Origin: Macrocystis pyrifera
Taxonomy: Eukaryota > Sar > Phaeophyceae > Laminariales > Laminariaceae
Direction of reading: 5' to 3'
DNA: 64,000 nucleotides
Assembly (NCBI GenBank): GCA_031763025.1
Contig: JASSKH010000030.1
Coordinates: forward strand, 434,001 to 498,000
Below are positions 55,345 to 64,000 of the stretch, one piece after another; positions within the stretch are counted from its first letter, which is position 1; the number at the start of each line of letters is the position of its first letter. The notes beneath the pieces are model-generated. The model had not been told where the DNA came from, made no database searches, and saw only the letters and a list, made by a program, of their open reading frames with translations. A program made the position numbers and the translations under genes.

Positions 55345-55454
55345 TCACGGGGTACTGTACCATAGTAAATAGGACCAAATATTGTGGTTAAAATTACGTA
55401 AAAATATAGGTTTTTGTGTATGTCGTAGGTCCTATTTACTACGGTCCCCCGTAA
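55345..55454. mobile_element. MITE family M, copy 11
   Basis: Inserted in element P copy C. Copy A at about 4705-4720 ('ggtactgtcgtgcgg') supplies the empty site, again at a TA. Confidence 0.92.
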
Positions 55455-55845
55455 TACTTTGTCGTGCAGAAAAGGTGCTTACTGCCAAGTTATCATACGA
55501 CAACCTGTCACTCACGAATTCACGTTCAAGCGTACATTGTAGGTCGAAATCCCATGTCGGTTGCGGCCTCCTCCGCCCCTTGCGCCCCTGTCGACCTTGT
55601 ACTGCTGTGGCCTTCGCATCACGCTGGGTAGGAAACGTAACGTCGTACGAACTGCGTATACATCACTTTAAAGTCATTCATGACTATCACGTTTGCCCTT
55701 CGACAAATGTGCAGCGTATAATTAACTGTCGTCCGACCGTCACTCATGGTAGACAATTAATTATTGTTCGGCAAGAAGAAGAGATCCCAGAGAAACAAAG
55801 AAAAGAATATCTGATCATGATGGCATGCGCTCCATCTCCTAACGT

Positions 55846-56385
55846 GGGGGGGGGGTGTATACTCTTTATCATGCATGGCCGTAGTCGTATGACCATAGAC
55901 CCTCGCATCCCCGCAATGCCGGGACGGAGCACGTCGGATTTTCATCGACAGGCAGACATTGCTTATACCAAGCGCGAAGCGCCGTGAGGTCTTGGGCGAG
56001 TCGCATGAAGGGTGAGCTGCATCCTACTAAGAACCGCTTGTGAGGCGAAATTTCGTGGATATGGATGACAGCATCAATGAAATGAATTAATTTCTGGTGT
56101 GGCCACTTCCAGAGACAGCAATGGGTTTACTATGTAACTGCCTCATGCGTGCCTCACCATATACCCACTGCGTAAAAAATTCATCATCCCCCTTGTGCGG
56201 AGTGAAGGTTCTCCCCGCACAAAAATGATCTACTAGTAACTTGACCGCCAGCCGTGGCAACCGACAAGAAAAAAAAAAAAAAAAAAAAAAACGGTACCCT
56301 GGCTGTCTAGCTCACGCAGTGAGAGGCGTGTTTTACAGCGTCATCGCCAACCGACGCCAACCTACTCTATATATACCAGGTAAAA
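55846..56385 (-). repeat. Repeat A, copy 3 (full length, reversed)
   Basis: The reverse complement matches 17365-17878 from TACCTGGTA (56374) through 'gcgtgagctagacagccagg' and 'ggaagtggccacaccagaaa' to 'gggatgcgagggtctatggt', ending in a C-run (G-run on this strand). Here no minisatellite follows the C-run. A ~23-base A-run interrupts it at about 56270. Confidence 0.88.
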
Positions 56386-56389
56386 AAAA

Positions 56390-57725
56390 TAGCGCGCGGG
56401 GGGGAGGGGGGGTCGCCATGCTCAGGAGCGATCGGACACGCTGCCCCTTGGCGCCCCGCCGTCCACACTGAAGTTGAAACCCACGAACGTGCACACGGGT
56501 ATTATTGGTAGTGATGGCCAACATGTTACAACTTCATGTCTATAACGCTGCGTAGTCAGTAAGATCGTGTAATCATGTTTGTAAGTCTGCGGGTATCGAT
56601 CTGGGCGTATTATAGAGCGAAAACTTTTACGTGTAATACAAGATAAATCCTAGCACTGCTGTGTTGCAGTGTTAGCACAAGGACGCACCACGGTGTCACG
56701 CTGTCTTACTGTACCGGAGCTGGACGAGATCGAGAAGAAAGATATCGTTAAGGTGTGTGCACGTACGTGCGTGGGGTTCTTCGTTACGCTCCTCCAGTTC
56801 TAACAGTATATATGTCGACACGTGGCGACGTCCCTGCGTTAGGCCCCATGACGCAGATAAGTGTTATTGGAGTGTTACGTTATCCGAGGTTCCCAAAGCG
56901 CTACGTAAATCAACCATATAAGATTCGCATACAGGCATATTCCGAAAAACGCTACATGTAACCATGTACTTCGAAGTATATAAGATTCGTCTACAGCAGT
57001 ACGGCTTATTTTCTCAATGCGCCACGTGCAACCATGTACCTGTACAAGGTTCGCATGTACAGGTATTTACGTCCGTCCGTACGATACGATGGGTGTGCCA
57101 GTACGTCATCCATCACACGACACAACGTATGACCCATAGTGACTATTATTATCGTAACGTACTATTAATACCGGAAAGAACGGTTTAACGTGAAGAAAAC
57201 AACAAAAAACAACTATTATTATTAATACTCCTTTGAACACTATTAACAATAATACCAGGTATGTTGTTAGCAAGAAATCAGTTAAGGTAGTGACGTAGTT
57301 GTAACGGAAATCCGCTGAATGAACCGTAAAAACATGATGTCATTGATGTGGATCGTACTTTGTTACGTTGTCGGAGGTGTGGTGTATTCTTCTAGCGAGT
57401 CTCACACTACCCGGAGGAGATCTCCCGGGTGGCTGTCTCCACTGCTGCTGCACCTGCCCTCTCGGGGGTCAGGTCGGCCAACATGCTCACTCACGCGCCA
57501 TTGGTAACAAACAGCCGCCGGGTATTGCAACGGGAGCGACGGGTTAAATTGACACGCGCCACGTATTCTAAACGTGGGATGGTGTGGGGATTTTTACCAA
57601 TCCCCGGTGGGATGAATAAAAAAAAAAAAAATCTAACGGCGAGAAACTTGAAGATCCCCATGGTGGTAACGGTTGCTGCTACTGCTCTCAGTCAGCCCAT
57701 AATAAGTTTTCAGGTGTCTATGTAA
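56390..57725. other. Unassigned stretch
   Basis: Near-duplicate phrases 'taagattcg', 'acgctacatg' and 'aaccatgtac' recur between 56915 and 57050, a weak local repeat. One TACCAGGTA (57253). No supported gene. Confidence 0.4.
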
Positions 57726-57727
57726 TA

Positions 57728-57795
57728 TTTTAGTATCAACTATTTAATCAGTCGAACTCACAGCTGACGGGCGTATTTCAAAATGAATGAAATAA
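57728..57795. repeat. Element B, single right end
   Basis: 'agtatcaactatttaatcag' followed by 'tcgaactcacagctgacg', as at 7820 and 9600. Confidence 0.8.
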
Positions 57796-58258
57796 GTGGC
57801 TTCAGCCATGGCCGCGGCTCCCAGGAGCACTGCTGTTCGATGGTTGCCCGAATCCGGCTACATATACATGTATATGTTGCTGTATGGATATGTTTCCTCT
57901 GTTTGGTGCCACTATACTCTGTAGTTTCGCGTTGAGTTTTGAGTCGCTGTTCGGTGGTTTGGAGATGATGAGATGATGCTTTCGTTCGCACACCAGACAC
58001 ACCGTCATTTCACGTTTACTTGTCGACATCCCCTTTTCCCTACTATAAAAACGAGCTTCCCGCTCGTTGGAAACCCCTTGAATCCGATATTTTGATTCTT
58101 GTTCCCCTTTCCCCTTCTCATGCACAAACTTGAACTCGCACCCACAGCCCACGACCATCCTGCGTGGTGCGGCTGCCCACTGAGGATCACGCTGAGATTG
58201 TAGTCTCGAATTCTTCGCATCGAACCGGACCGAGTGTAGGCGCGACCAAGCCAGCAAA

Positions 58259-58453
58259 ATGGAATCTCCTCAACATCTGCTGTTGGGAAAAGATCGTCGC
58301 GAGGAGATAGGAAAGGACGAGGACGGTCGACGAGTAGAAGGAGCGGGGCACCAGGACGAACGACTGCTCTCGCCGATACCGCCGGACATCACGTCCCAGA
58401 TACTGTTCTTCGCAGACGGAGCAACTCTGGCCGAGGCCCAGCTCACCTCCAAG
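58259..58453 (+). CDS. Putative F-box protein, first exon
   Basis: ATG in a good context (CAAAATGG) opens 65 codons that end at AAG followed by GTATGC, a plausible donor in phase 0. After a charged N-terminus ('GKDRREEIGKDEDGRRVEGA') comes 'LLSPIPPDITSQILFFADGA' then 'TLAEAQLTSK'. This has the F-box spacing: Pro and Asp, an Ile-Leu pair, a hydrophobic-Asp turn, Leu, and a terminal Ser-Lys. F-box proteins bind Skp1 and recruit substrates to SCF ubiquitin ligases. The substrate-binding part would lie in later exons, which were not recognised; a SINE fills the following sequence. Confidence 0.5.
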
Positions 58454-58518
58454 GTATGCAGCGTCGGGCTCTCGAAAGCCGCACAACCCATCTCGCCTGA
58501 GGTTCATGTCATATACTT

Positions 58519-58846
58519 TTTTTTTTTTTTTTTTTTTTATCCATCACTTTTACTTCCCAGCCCACTCGTAGGAGGTTTTACCCTCGACGATCTTCTGGAC
58601 AAGCTCTGGTCACAGGTGTCGTCGCTTCTCCCCCCCGGTACGTGCCTTTATTTTTTGTCGCGCATAGGGTTCAGCATTCCCACTGCTCGTCGATTTTCAT
58701 GGAATGTAGCCAACTCACGCTTCGCGCTTTCCGCTTATCAATTTTTTATGCAAGAAAAAGTCCCTATGAGCATGCACTCGGTGGGACTTGAACCCACGAA
58801 ATTTATCTTGACAGGCACGCGGACCACCTACCAAGCCACCGGGGAC
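58519..58846 (-). mobile_element. tRNA-derived SINE, copy 2 with A-tail
   Basis: On the minus strand: head 'tccccggtggcttggtagg', B-box within 'gtgggttcaagtcccacc', body 'tgaaaatcgacgagcag', 'gacgacacctgtgacc', 'cagaagatcgtcgagggta', then about 22 A. It lies right behind the putative F-box exon donor. The long A-tail and intact B-box suggest that it is the youngest of the three copies. Confidence 0.88.
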
Positions 58847-59130
58847 TGCAGTTTGCTGGTCTTGAATATTTTAGCCGTTGTTGTTGAATACCTGCTGGTA
58901 CAAAGCTGGGCCGGCCAAGACACCCACAAATCGCTAATATCGCCGCACGCAACGCAATTTTTCGAGTTGAGACTTCAAATTTTGAGACGTGATTTGGACG
59001 TAGCTCGCCGAAACAACCAAAGAAGCTCATTTTTGTTTCAAGTTTTTTTGGCCGACATGGGACCACCAAAAGGAATCCCGCGAACCGAAAATCGCAGATA
59101 AGTCAACAAAAACACGAGAAAAATAAAATG

Positions 59131-59177
59131 AGCTTTTATGTGTACCATAGGTCCTATTAAATATGGACCCCCGTAAT
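59131..59177. mobile_element. MITE family M, copy 12 (right half only)
   Basis: 'tgtgtaccataggtcctatt' to 'atggacccccgtaa'. The left half is missing. Confidence 0.8.
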
Positions 59178-59179
59178 AG

Positions 59180-59619
59180 TAGCATCGAAAAGCAGAGCCA
59201 TCCGCGCGGGTGCGTGCTCCTACCAGCCCGCTCGAGTAAGACTCGTAGTCCCTCTGGTGTCGTTCGTGTAGCTTTGTTTTTTCTCAACTGCGGTTACGAG
59301 GGATGCCTCATTGCTGCCCGTACAGCATGCCACATGTAATGTCACGTGTGCGGCAAAGCGAAAGCTCGGCAACAGCAGCAGGAGGAGATGGATTAGCAGC
59401 AGCAGCATGCTTACTGCTGTTTTATAAACATGTAAATACTGCTGTGCCAGGCATGGCTCAGATGCTCGTGAGCATGAACTTCACTGCTCTATGTGTAAAT
59501 ATATCAGTTATGAGCCTGCTGTGCATATACATCCCATCCAAGAGCTATGTATGATAAGCTTGAACCAGTACATATTACCGGTACATTCGTACGTACTGTA
59601 GTAAAAGACTGTTTTTTTT
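59180..59619. other. Unassigned stretch
   Basis: Short frames only. CAG-triplet tract near 59370-59405. Confidence 0.35.
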
Positions 59620-59775
59620 TTGCCCGGCCCGCATGCCCGGCGTCGCATTTTCGCTCTGGGGCCTCGTCGCCGCTCTCGTCGCCGCCGGGCTCGGCCGGCG
59701 GGGAATGGGCCTGGGCGCACACCCTCCGGGTCTCGCCCGAGGCCCGTGACCGGCGCGGCGCGGTTGAAAGTCGAA
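59620..59775. other. Very GC-rich island
   Basis: A ~150-bp stretch of very high GC ('ggcctcgtcgccgctctcgt', 'ggcccgtgaccggcgcggcg') in average surroundings. A plus frame from 59631 begins with a leader-like 'MPGVAFSLWGLVAALVAAGL' but ends after 38 codons. No rRNA or known gene was recognised. Confidence 0.5.
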
Positions 59776-62045
59776 AAAATGGAGTCAGTTTCGCTGGGTA
59801 CCCTGTCCCACTCGGTCCAGCCATGCAGGCAACGCGAAACCCGGTATTAACAAGTTTTACGTTTCAATTATCGCAAATTCAGTTGCCACGCGCACGCACG
59901 CATGGAACCTGAGGCACAGGGTACACGTCTGACTGCAGAGAGGGGCGCACTCACGACTCTGCTCGGGCCACCTTGCCCGCTGGCGGGACGGTATCGGAGC
60001 GTGGCTGCACCTCTTTCGTCGTGCAGCGGGGTTACCACATGAACAGGTGGATCATCGAGATCTGCATGCAGCGAACCAAACGAACCCGCCGCACGCCCTC
60101 TTGTTCCACTTGAAACGACACAGCAACAGCAGCAGCTGCCACTTATCGCGGGGCACGCAGAATGACCGCCAGAGCGTGGAGACGCACGGTTTTGGAGTCT
60201 AGGCCTAGTTCCGTGCGACCGTGTGTTTGCGTGTGCTGGTGTGTTTTTTTTTTATTCCTGATATTCTCAGATGCTCAGATACGCATATGCGAACATAATC
60301 TCAAAAGGCGGCGCAATTCCTTAGTTTCGCTATGGGAATAAATACTGCACCGTAAGGGCGTGTCCAAGGAGCACGGGAACGAGCAGAACGAGACGAGGCT
60401 GCTCATGGTCATTCGTTCGGTTCCTATCTAAAAAAATGGGTTTGGGTCCATGCAGAATCCTGGGCTTCGCCAGCCGAATCAGTTCGAACGGTATCTCCAT
60501 GGCAAATTGGTGTCTGCATCCATCTTCGGTGGTGTCCATCTACATCAGATAATATGCTATTTGTTCCCGTTCGGTCGGGCCGTTCGGTCCTCCCAAACAA
60601 GAAAAAGGGGTGCAACACTTCCTCTTACTAGATACCTGGTACGCTGTTTTTCTCGGGCTGCACTGAATCTGATCGTTTCCCACAACCAATCAGCACCATT
60701 CATGCGGGAAATTATATTCCATTGGGTTCCTTCCAATGCTCTCTTGGAGAGGTTAAGACACGCCCTGAGTGAATTGTGCACTCACTCTTCATCTAGATTT
60801 AATTAAAAAAAAACACATTTTACCGATTTCGTTAAAAAACCAACCAACCGTACTCCGTGCACCCACATACCTGGTACTACTGCACAGTAATAATACACAA
60901 CAGCAGCCGTACACAACTGCAGTCTTGCCTTTGTGACGGCCACGGTGCTCCTGCCTGGGTTGCACGTAGTTACTCAGGGGTGAAAATAACAACTATTCCG
61001 CCGCAACATGTTTTCTCGCATTTTTCGAACCTGTCAGGACAACTTAAAACGAGAAATAAAAAATCGCGGAAATCGTGCTTTCCAGAATATCTTGATTAAC
61101 CAAGACATTCAGGTCAAAATTTGATCGACGATTACTCGGGATAGGGGGCGGACTTTTCTCTTGATATTTCGTGGTCATGACTGTACGGCTGCCGTCGGTG
61201 ATAAAGATATTCAAATTTGACCGAGAAGTGGCCGAAAAGGCCATACCTGGATATATTGTTTTCGTCTCCTCGCGCCGTCATTGAGTTCAAATGTAATGGC
61301 ATTGCATGCTCTGGATTATAAGCTCTCTGCCGCTTTAAAATCCACATTGTTGCTGAGGAGTAATCTGCTTCCAAAAATTGCCACTATGGCTGGTAATGCC
61401 TTACGCTTCTCCCATAACAAGGAACAACCCCCACTATCTTTAAAACATAAAACTATCGGTAGCCACCTTGAGCACAAGCCCAAGTTTTCGTTGTCCTGCT
61501 GTAGATCCCCCCAGCGTTTCATTTGTATTTTTTCCGTATAACGCTGTGTAGCTTAACCCTTTTAGAGTTGCAGTCCCGTTTTTGGGGACAAACCACTCTA
61601 ATTCCAAGTAGTTTGTCCCGAAAACGGGACTGCGGTTCTAAAAGGGTTGACGTAAGGATCGTTTTCAGATTTGTATAAATCTAGACCGCCCTTGAATATA
61701 TGGACAAGAGTGGTAATGATGTACAGGCGTGCGATTGAATTAGATTCGAGCATGTCACGAGGTAGGTGGGCTATTGAGCAATAACCATGATGGTTGCTGT
61801 TGCTGCGCCTGCTGCTGCTGTCACAGACAGCAACGCGAGCTAGATGTTCGCCGGCTATAGACTGCTGCAACCTGCAGCTGGTTGGTGGTCGCCGGGCATG
61901 CGCTGCGGCTGCGGTTGCGGTTTTCAAGGATAGCTCAATACGGAAGAACGCGCGAACTAAGCATTTATCCTATTCAAAACCGGGTTAGACAAGTACAATA
62001 TTCCACGACTACTACCACTATATCGGAGATGAAGAAATCATTTAT
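59776..62045. other. Mostly unassigned; hairpin E copy 4 at 61555-61649
   Basis: 61555-61649 is the best hairpin-E copy: ~38-base arms ('aacccttttagagttgcagt', 'cccgtttttggggacaaac') nearly perfectly mirrored around a 17-base loop. Two TACCTGGTA (60633, 60868). No gene is supported elsewhere in the stretch. Confidence 0.6.
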
Positions 62046-62913
62046 TATGTGGTCAGAGTTATGCACACGTGTGTAGCAGCAGGCATTGCTGCTGCTGCTG
62101 TTGGTTTTGATCCGCCTGGAGCGGCTGCTACCGTGGTGTGTGCGCAGCCATCGCTATTAGAGCTGGAATTCCGCGAGGCGAGCGGGCTTGGAATGCCTCG
62201 CTCGCTTATTGTGGGCGGTGGGTGTGTTGTTGAGGGTGAGTGCTCACCCAGGAGTTGTTGTTCAAGGTGCAAGCAGCAACACGAGCAGAGAGTACAGGCA
62301 GCTCGAACGAAGTCGTTCCAACATCACTTCCGGTATGTATGTACGAGAAGCAAGGGGGTGAGCTTTGAGTCAGTGGTTCATGACGAGGATACTTCCCTGA
62401 TTGGTTTATTTTCTGAAGGTGAAAAGTTTCATTTTTAATTTCATTTTCTTGCTACATAGAAATCGCCGGTCCAACTGCTGCAGTGCTACTGCTGTGTAGT
62501 TGTGTGTGCAGTGTTCAGCAGGATATCCGATCACGACCACATTATTTCCAAGCGAAGATCGAACAGAGCACTTATACGTATGATATCGTACGCTGACAAC
62601 AGCAGTACACAATACGACACACCAGCAAACTTGGCTTTGTCACAGACAGGGTGGTGGTCTGGTTTTTGTGTTGATTGTCGTTGTGTATGTAGTGTTCAGC
62701 AACTTATATCCATATCACAGCCACATATCCAGGCACAATCAAACACTATGTATTACTTCATACGTTTGCAAGCTATGTCAGGCAGCGTTCAGCGTAGTAA
62801 TTGCCGTATCATGTCTCCGGCGTTTAGCCCGTCGGTTGGATCATGCTGTGGCCTGGTTAGCTCCGTCGGTGGATGAGTGACTCCGCGTGACTGGTCGTTT
62901 CGCTCCTTTGCTC
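62046..62913. other. Unassigned stretch, one moderate plus frame
   Basis: The frame 62049-62438 (129 codons, 'CSPRSCCSRCKQQHEQRVQA') shows no known domain. Phrases such as 'gcagtgttcagcagga' and 'gtagtgttcagcaact' (62507, 62690) repeat. A gene here is possible but not supported. Confidence 0.3.
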
Positions 62914-63573
62914 GGCAGGGCAAGCCTGCCCTCATCCAGCTCAGTCATTACCACAGGTATCATAGCACAGAAAAGCCAGCGGCAGCCAGCCTGCCTTTTG
63001 CTTGTATCACTCTGTGCGGGCTCAAAGCAGAATGTTGCAAATCACGATCACTGGATCACCGCATCGCTTCTTCGTGGTGCTGCTTTACCCATGAATACGT
63101 GCACAGCAAGAAGGAATATACTGGTGGCAAGGCGGCAGGGCAAGCCTGCCCTCATCCAGCTCAGTCATTACCACAGGTATCATAGCACAGAAAAGCCAGC
63201 GGCAGCCAGCCTGCCTTTTGCTTGTATCACTCTGTGCGGGCTCAAAGCAGAATGTTGCAAATCACGATCACTGGATCACCGCATCGCTTCTTCGTGGTGC
63301 TGCTTTACCCATGAATACGTGCACAGCAAGAAGGAATATACTGGTGGCAAGGCGGCAGGGCAAGCCTGCCCTCATCCAGCTCAGTCATTACCACAGGTTT
63401 CATAGCACAGAAAAGCCAGCGGCAGCCAGCCTGCCTTTTGCTTGTATCACTCTGTGCGGGCTCAAAGCAGAATGTTGCAAATCACGATCACTGGATCACC
63501 GCATCGCTTCTTCGTGGTGCTGCTTTACCCATGAATACGTGCACAGCAAGAAGGAATATACTGGTGGCAAGGC
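62914..63573. repeat. Three head-to-tail 220-bp units
   Basis: Units at 62914-63133, 63134-63353 and 63354-63573 start with 'ggcagggcaagcctgccctc' and end with 'aatatactggtggcaaggc'. They are almost identical (one clear change, 'caggtatcat' to 'caggtttcat' in unit 3; the first few bases of unit 1 belong to the flank). As 220 is not a multiple of three, each unit is read in a different frame, so the long overlapping ORFs here are produced by the repeat itself. Confidence 0.97.
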
Positions 63574-64000
63574 TTGCTACTGCTGTGTACTCCAGAACTG
63601 CCCTGCTGCGACGCTGCTTGCCGCATGTACGAGTAGTTATGCTGGTGCTGTACATTTATTACACGAGTACTATTAATATTAATACTGCCTCCACTTCCGC
63701 TTGCTGGTGCTTTAGAACTTACTATAAATGAATACGTACGCCATATACGACAATTGTAACAGCTGTTATCGCGAGAATCTCGCGCAGCCCCTGCTTTATA
63801 ACTCTCGCCAACTTGCGCGTGTTGGTGGCTCGTGGGCGGTAGTTGTTCTCCTTCACAAGACAGAAGACAGGCTCCAATACGTTGCTGCTGTGGTCTACGA
63901 GTACTGCTCTATTTCTTCTGGGGTCGAAGTCGAAGAGAATTAAATAAGCAGTCAGGGATCATGAAAAACAAAGCACATTCGCGCCAGGCCAAGAGCAAAA
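63574..64000. other. Unassigned end of window
   Basis: No supported gene or repeat. The frame 63728-63943 lacks motifs. Confidence 0.35.

Larger units (their letters stand above)
52590..55640 (+). repeat. Element P, copy C, with several insertions
   Basis: Starts in the middle of the element P ORF ('ggaacagcgggtctggtaac'), which is frameshifted here, and follows copy A to about 4890. It carries insertions that copy A lacks: hairpin E (53243-53341), MITE copies 9, 10 and 11, and a 26-bp minisatellite (53595-53726). A GAC-triplet tract at 52898-52955 replaces part of the ORF. Being the copy with most insertions, it is probably older or has been under less constraint. Confidence 0.75.

Noticed and set aside
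62914..63573. CRISPR-like array
   Set aside because: Units are head-to-tail without spacers, and the genome is eukaryotic.
62887..63676. Overlapping ORFs over the 220-bp tandem units as a repeat protein
   Set aside because: The unit length is not a multiple of three, so the same DNA is read in different frames; no conserved peptide results.

Overview
This window reads as nuclear DNA of a eukaryote, not a prokaryote. Supporting signs are non-LTR (LINE) reverse-transcriptase fossils, tRNA-derived SINEs with A-tails, TA-targeting MITEs, long homopolymer and microsatellite runs, and short protein-coding exons with AG/GT borders separated by multi-kb, repeat-filled gaps. There are no operons, no ribosome-binding-site spacing and no long intact prokaryote-like genes. 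The lineage cannot be fixed from sequence alone. A multicellular or unicellular alga, perhaps a stramenopile, would fit this kind of gene and repeat structure, but that is a guess.

Coding content is sparse. The best candidate is a split plus-strand gene of about 20-23 kb: an EGF-like exon (about 8705-8867) and membrane exons at 14532-14764, 18338-18509, 19631-19816, 21104-21166 and 28034-28186, with a possible tail exon near 31579-31672. The intron phases of consecutive exons match (0, 2, 0, 0, 0) and the hydrophobic segments add up to about six, so an EGF-plus-7TM receptor-like protein is a reasonable hypothesis. Three of its exons recur in the same order at 45326, 46477 and 49466. That second locus is a decayed paralogue: it lacks part of one exon, has lost splice signals, carries a one-base frameshift, and has a MITE inserted inside an exon. 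A separate gene start at 58259-58453 looks like an F-box exon.

Repeats make up most of the rest. At 0-2 kb lies a decayed minus-strand LINE. Element P, about 2.7-3 kb with a signal-peptide-like ORF, occurs at 2.05-4.9, 29.4-30.6 and 52.6-55.6 kb. A (AGT)n tract of about 207 units lies at 5.9-6.5 kb. A second LINE type with an endonuclease motif is near 11.1-11.4 kb. At 15.2-18.3 kb three coding-phase (27/30 bp) minisatellites alternate with a LINE 3' end and repeat A. At 31.9-34.6 kb four CTG-rich copies of repeat F cluster together. At 38.3-39.6 kb a pair of 502-bp direct repeats resembles LTRs around a tiny interior. At 41.1-43.4 kb is a GC-rich block with two RING-like fingers on the minus strand. 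Near 47-53 kb there are tandem duplications and nested MITEs. At 62.9-63.6 kb there are three 220-bp tandem units.

Two small palindromic families recur throughout: a ~105-bp TA-target MITE (about 12 copies, one nested in another) and a ~95-bp hairpin. A 9-base near-palindrome, TACCWGGTA, occurs 15 times where about 0.5 would be expected with equal base frequencies.
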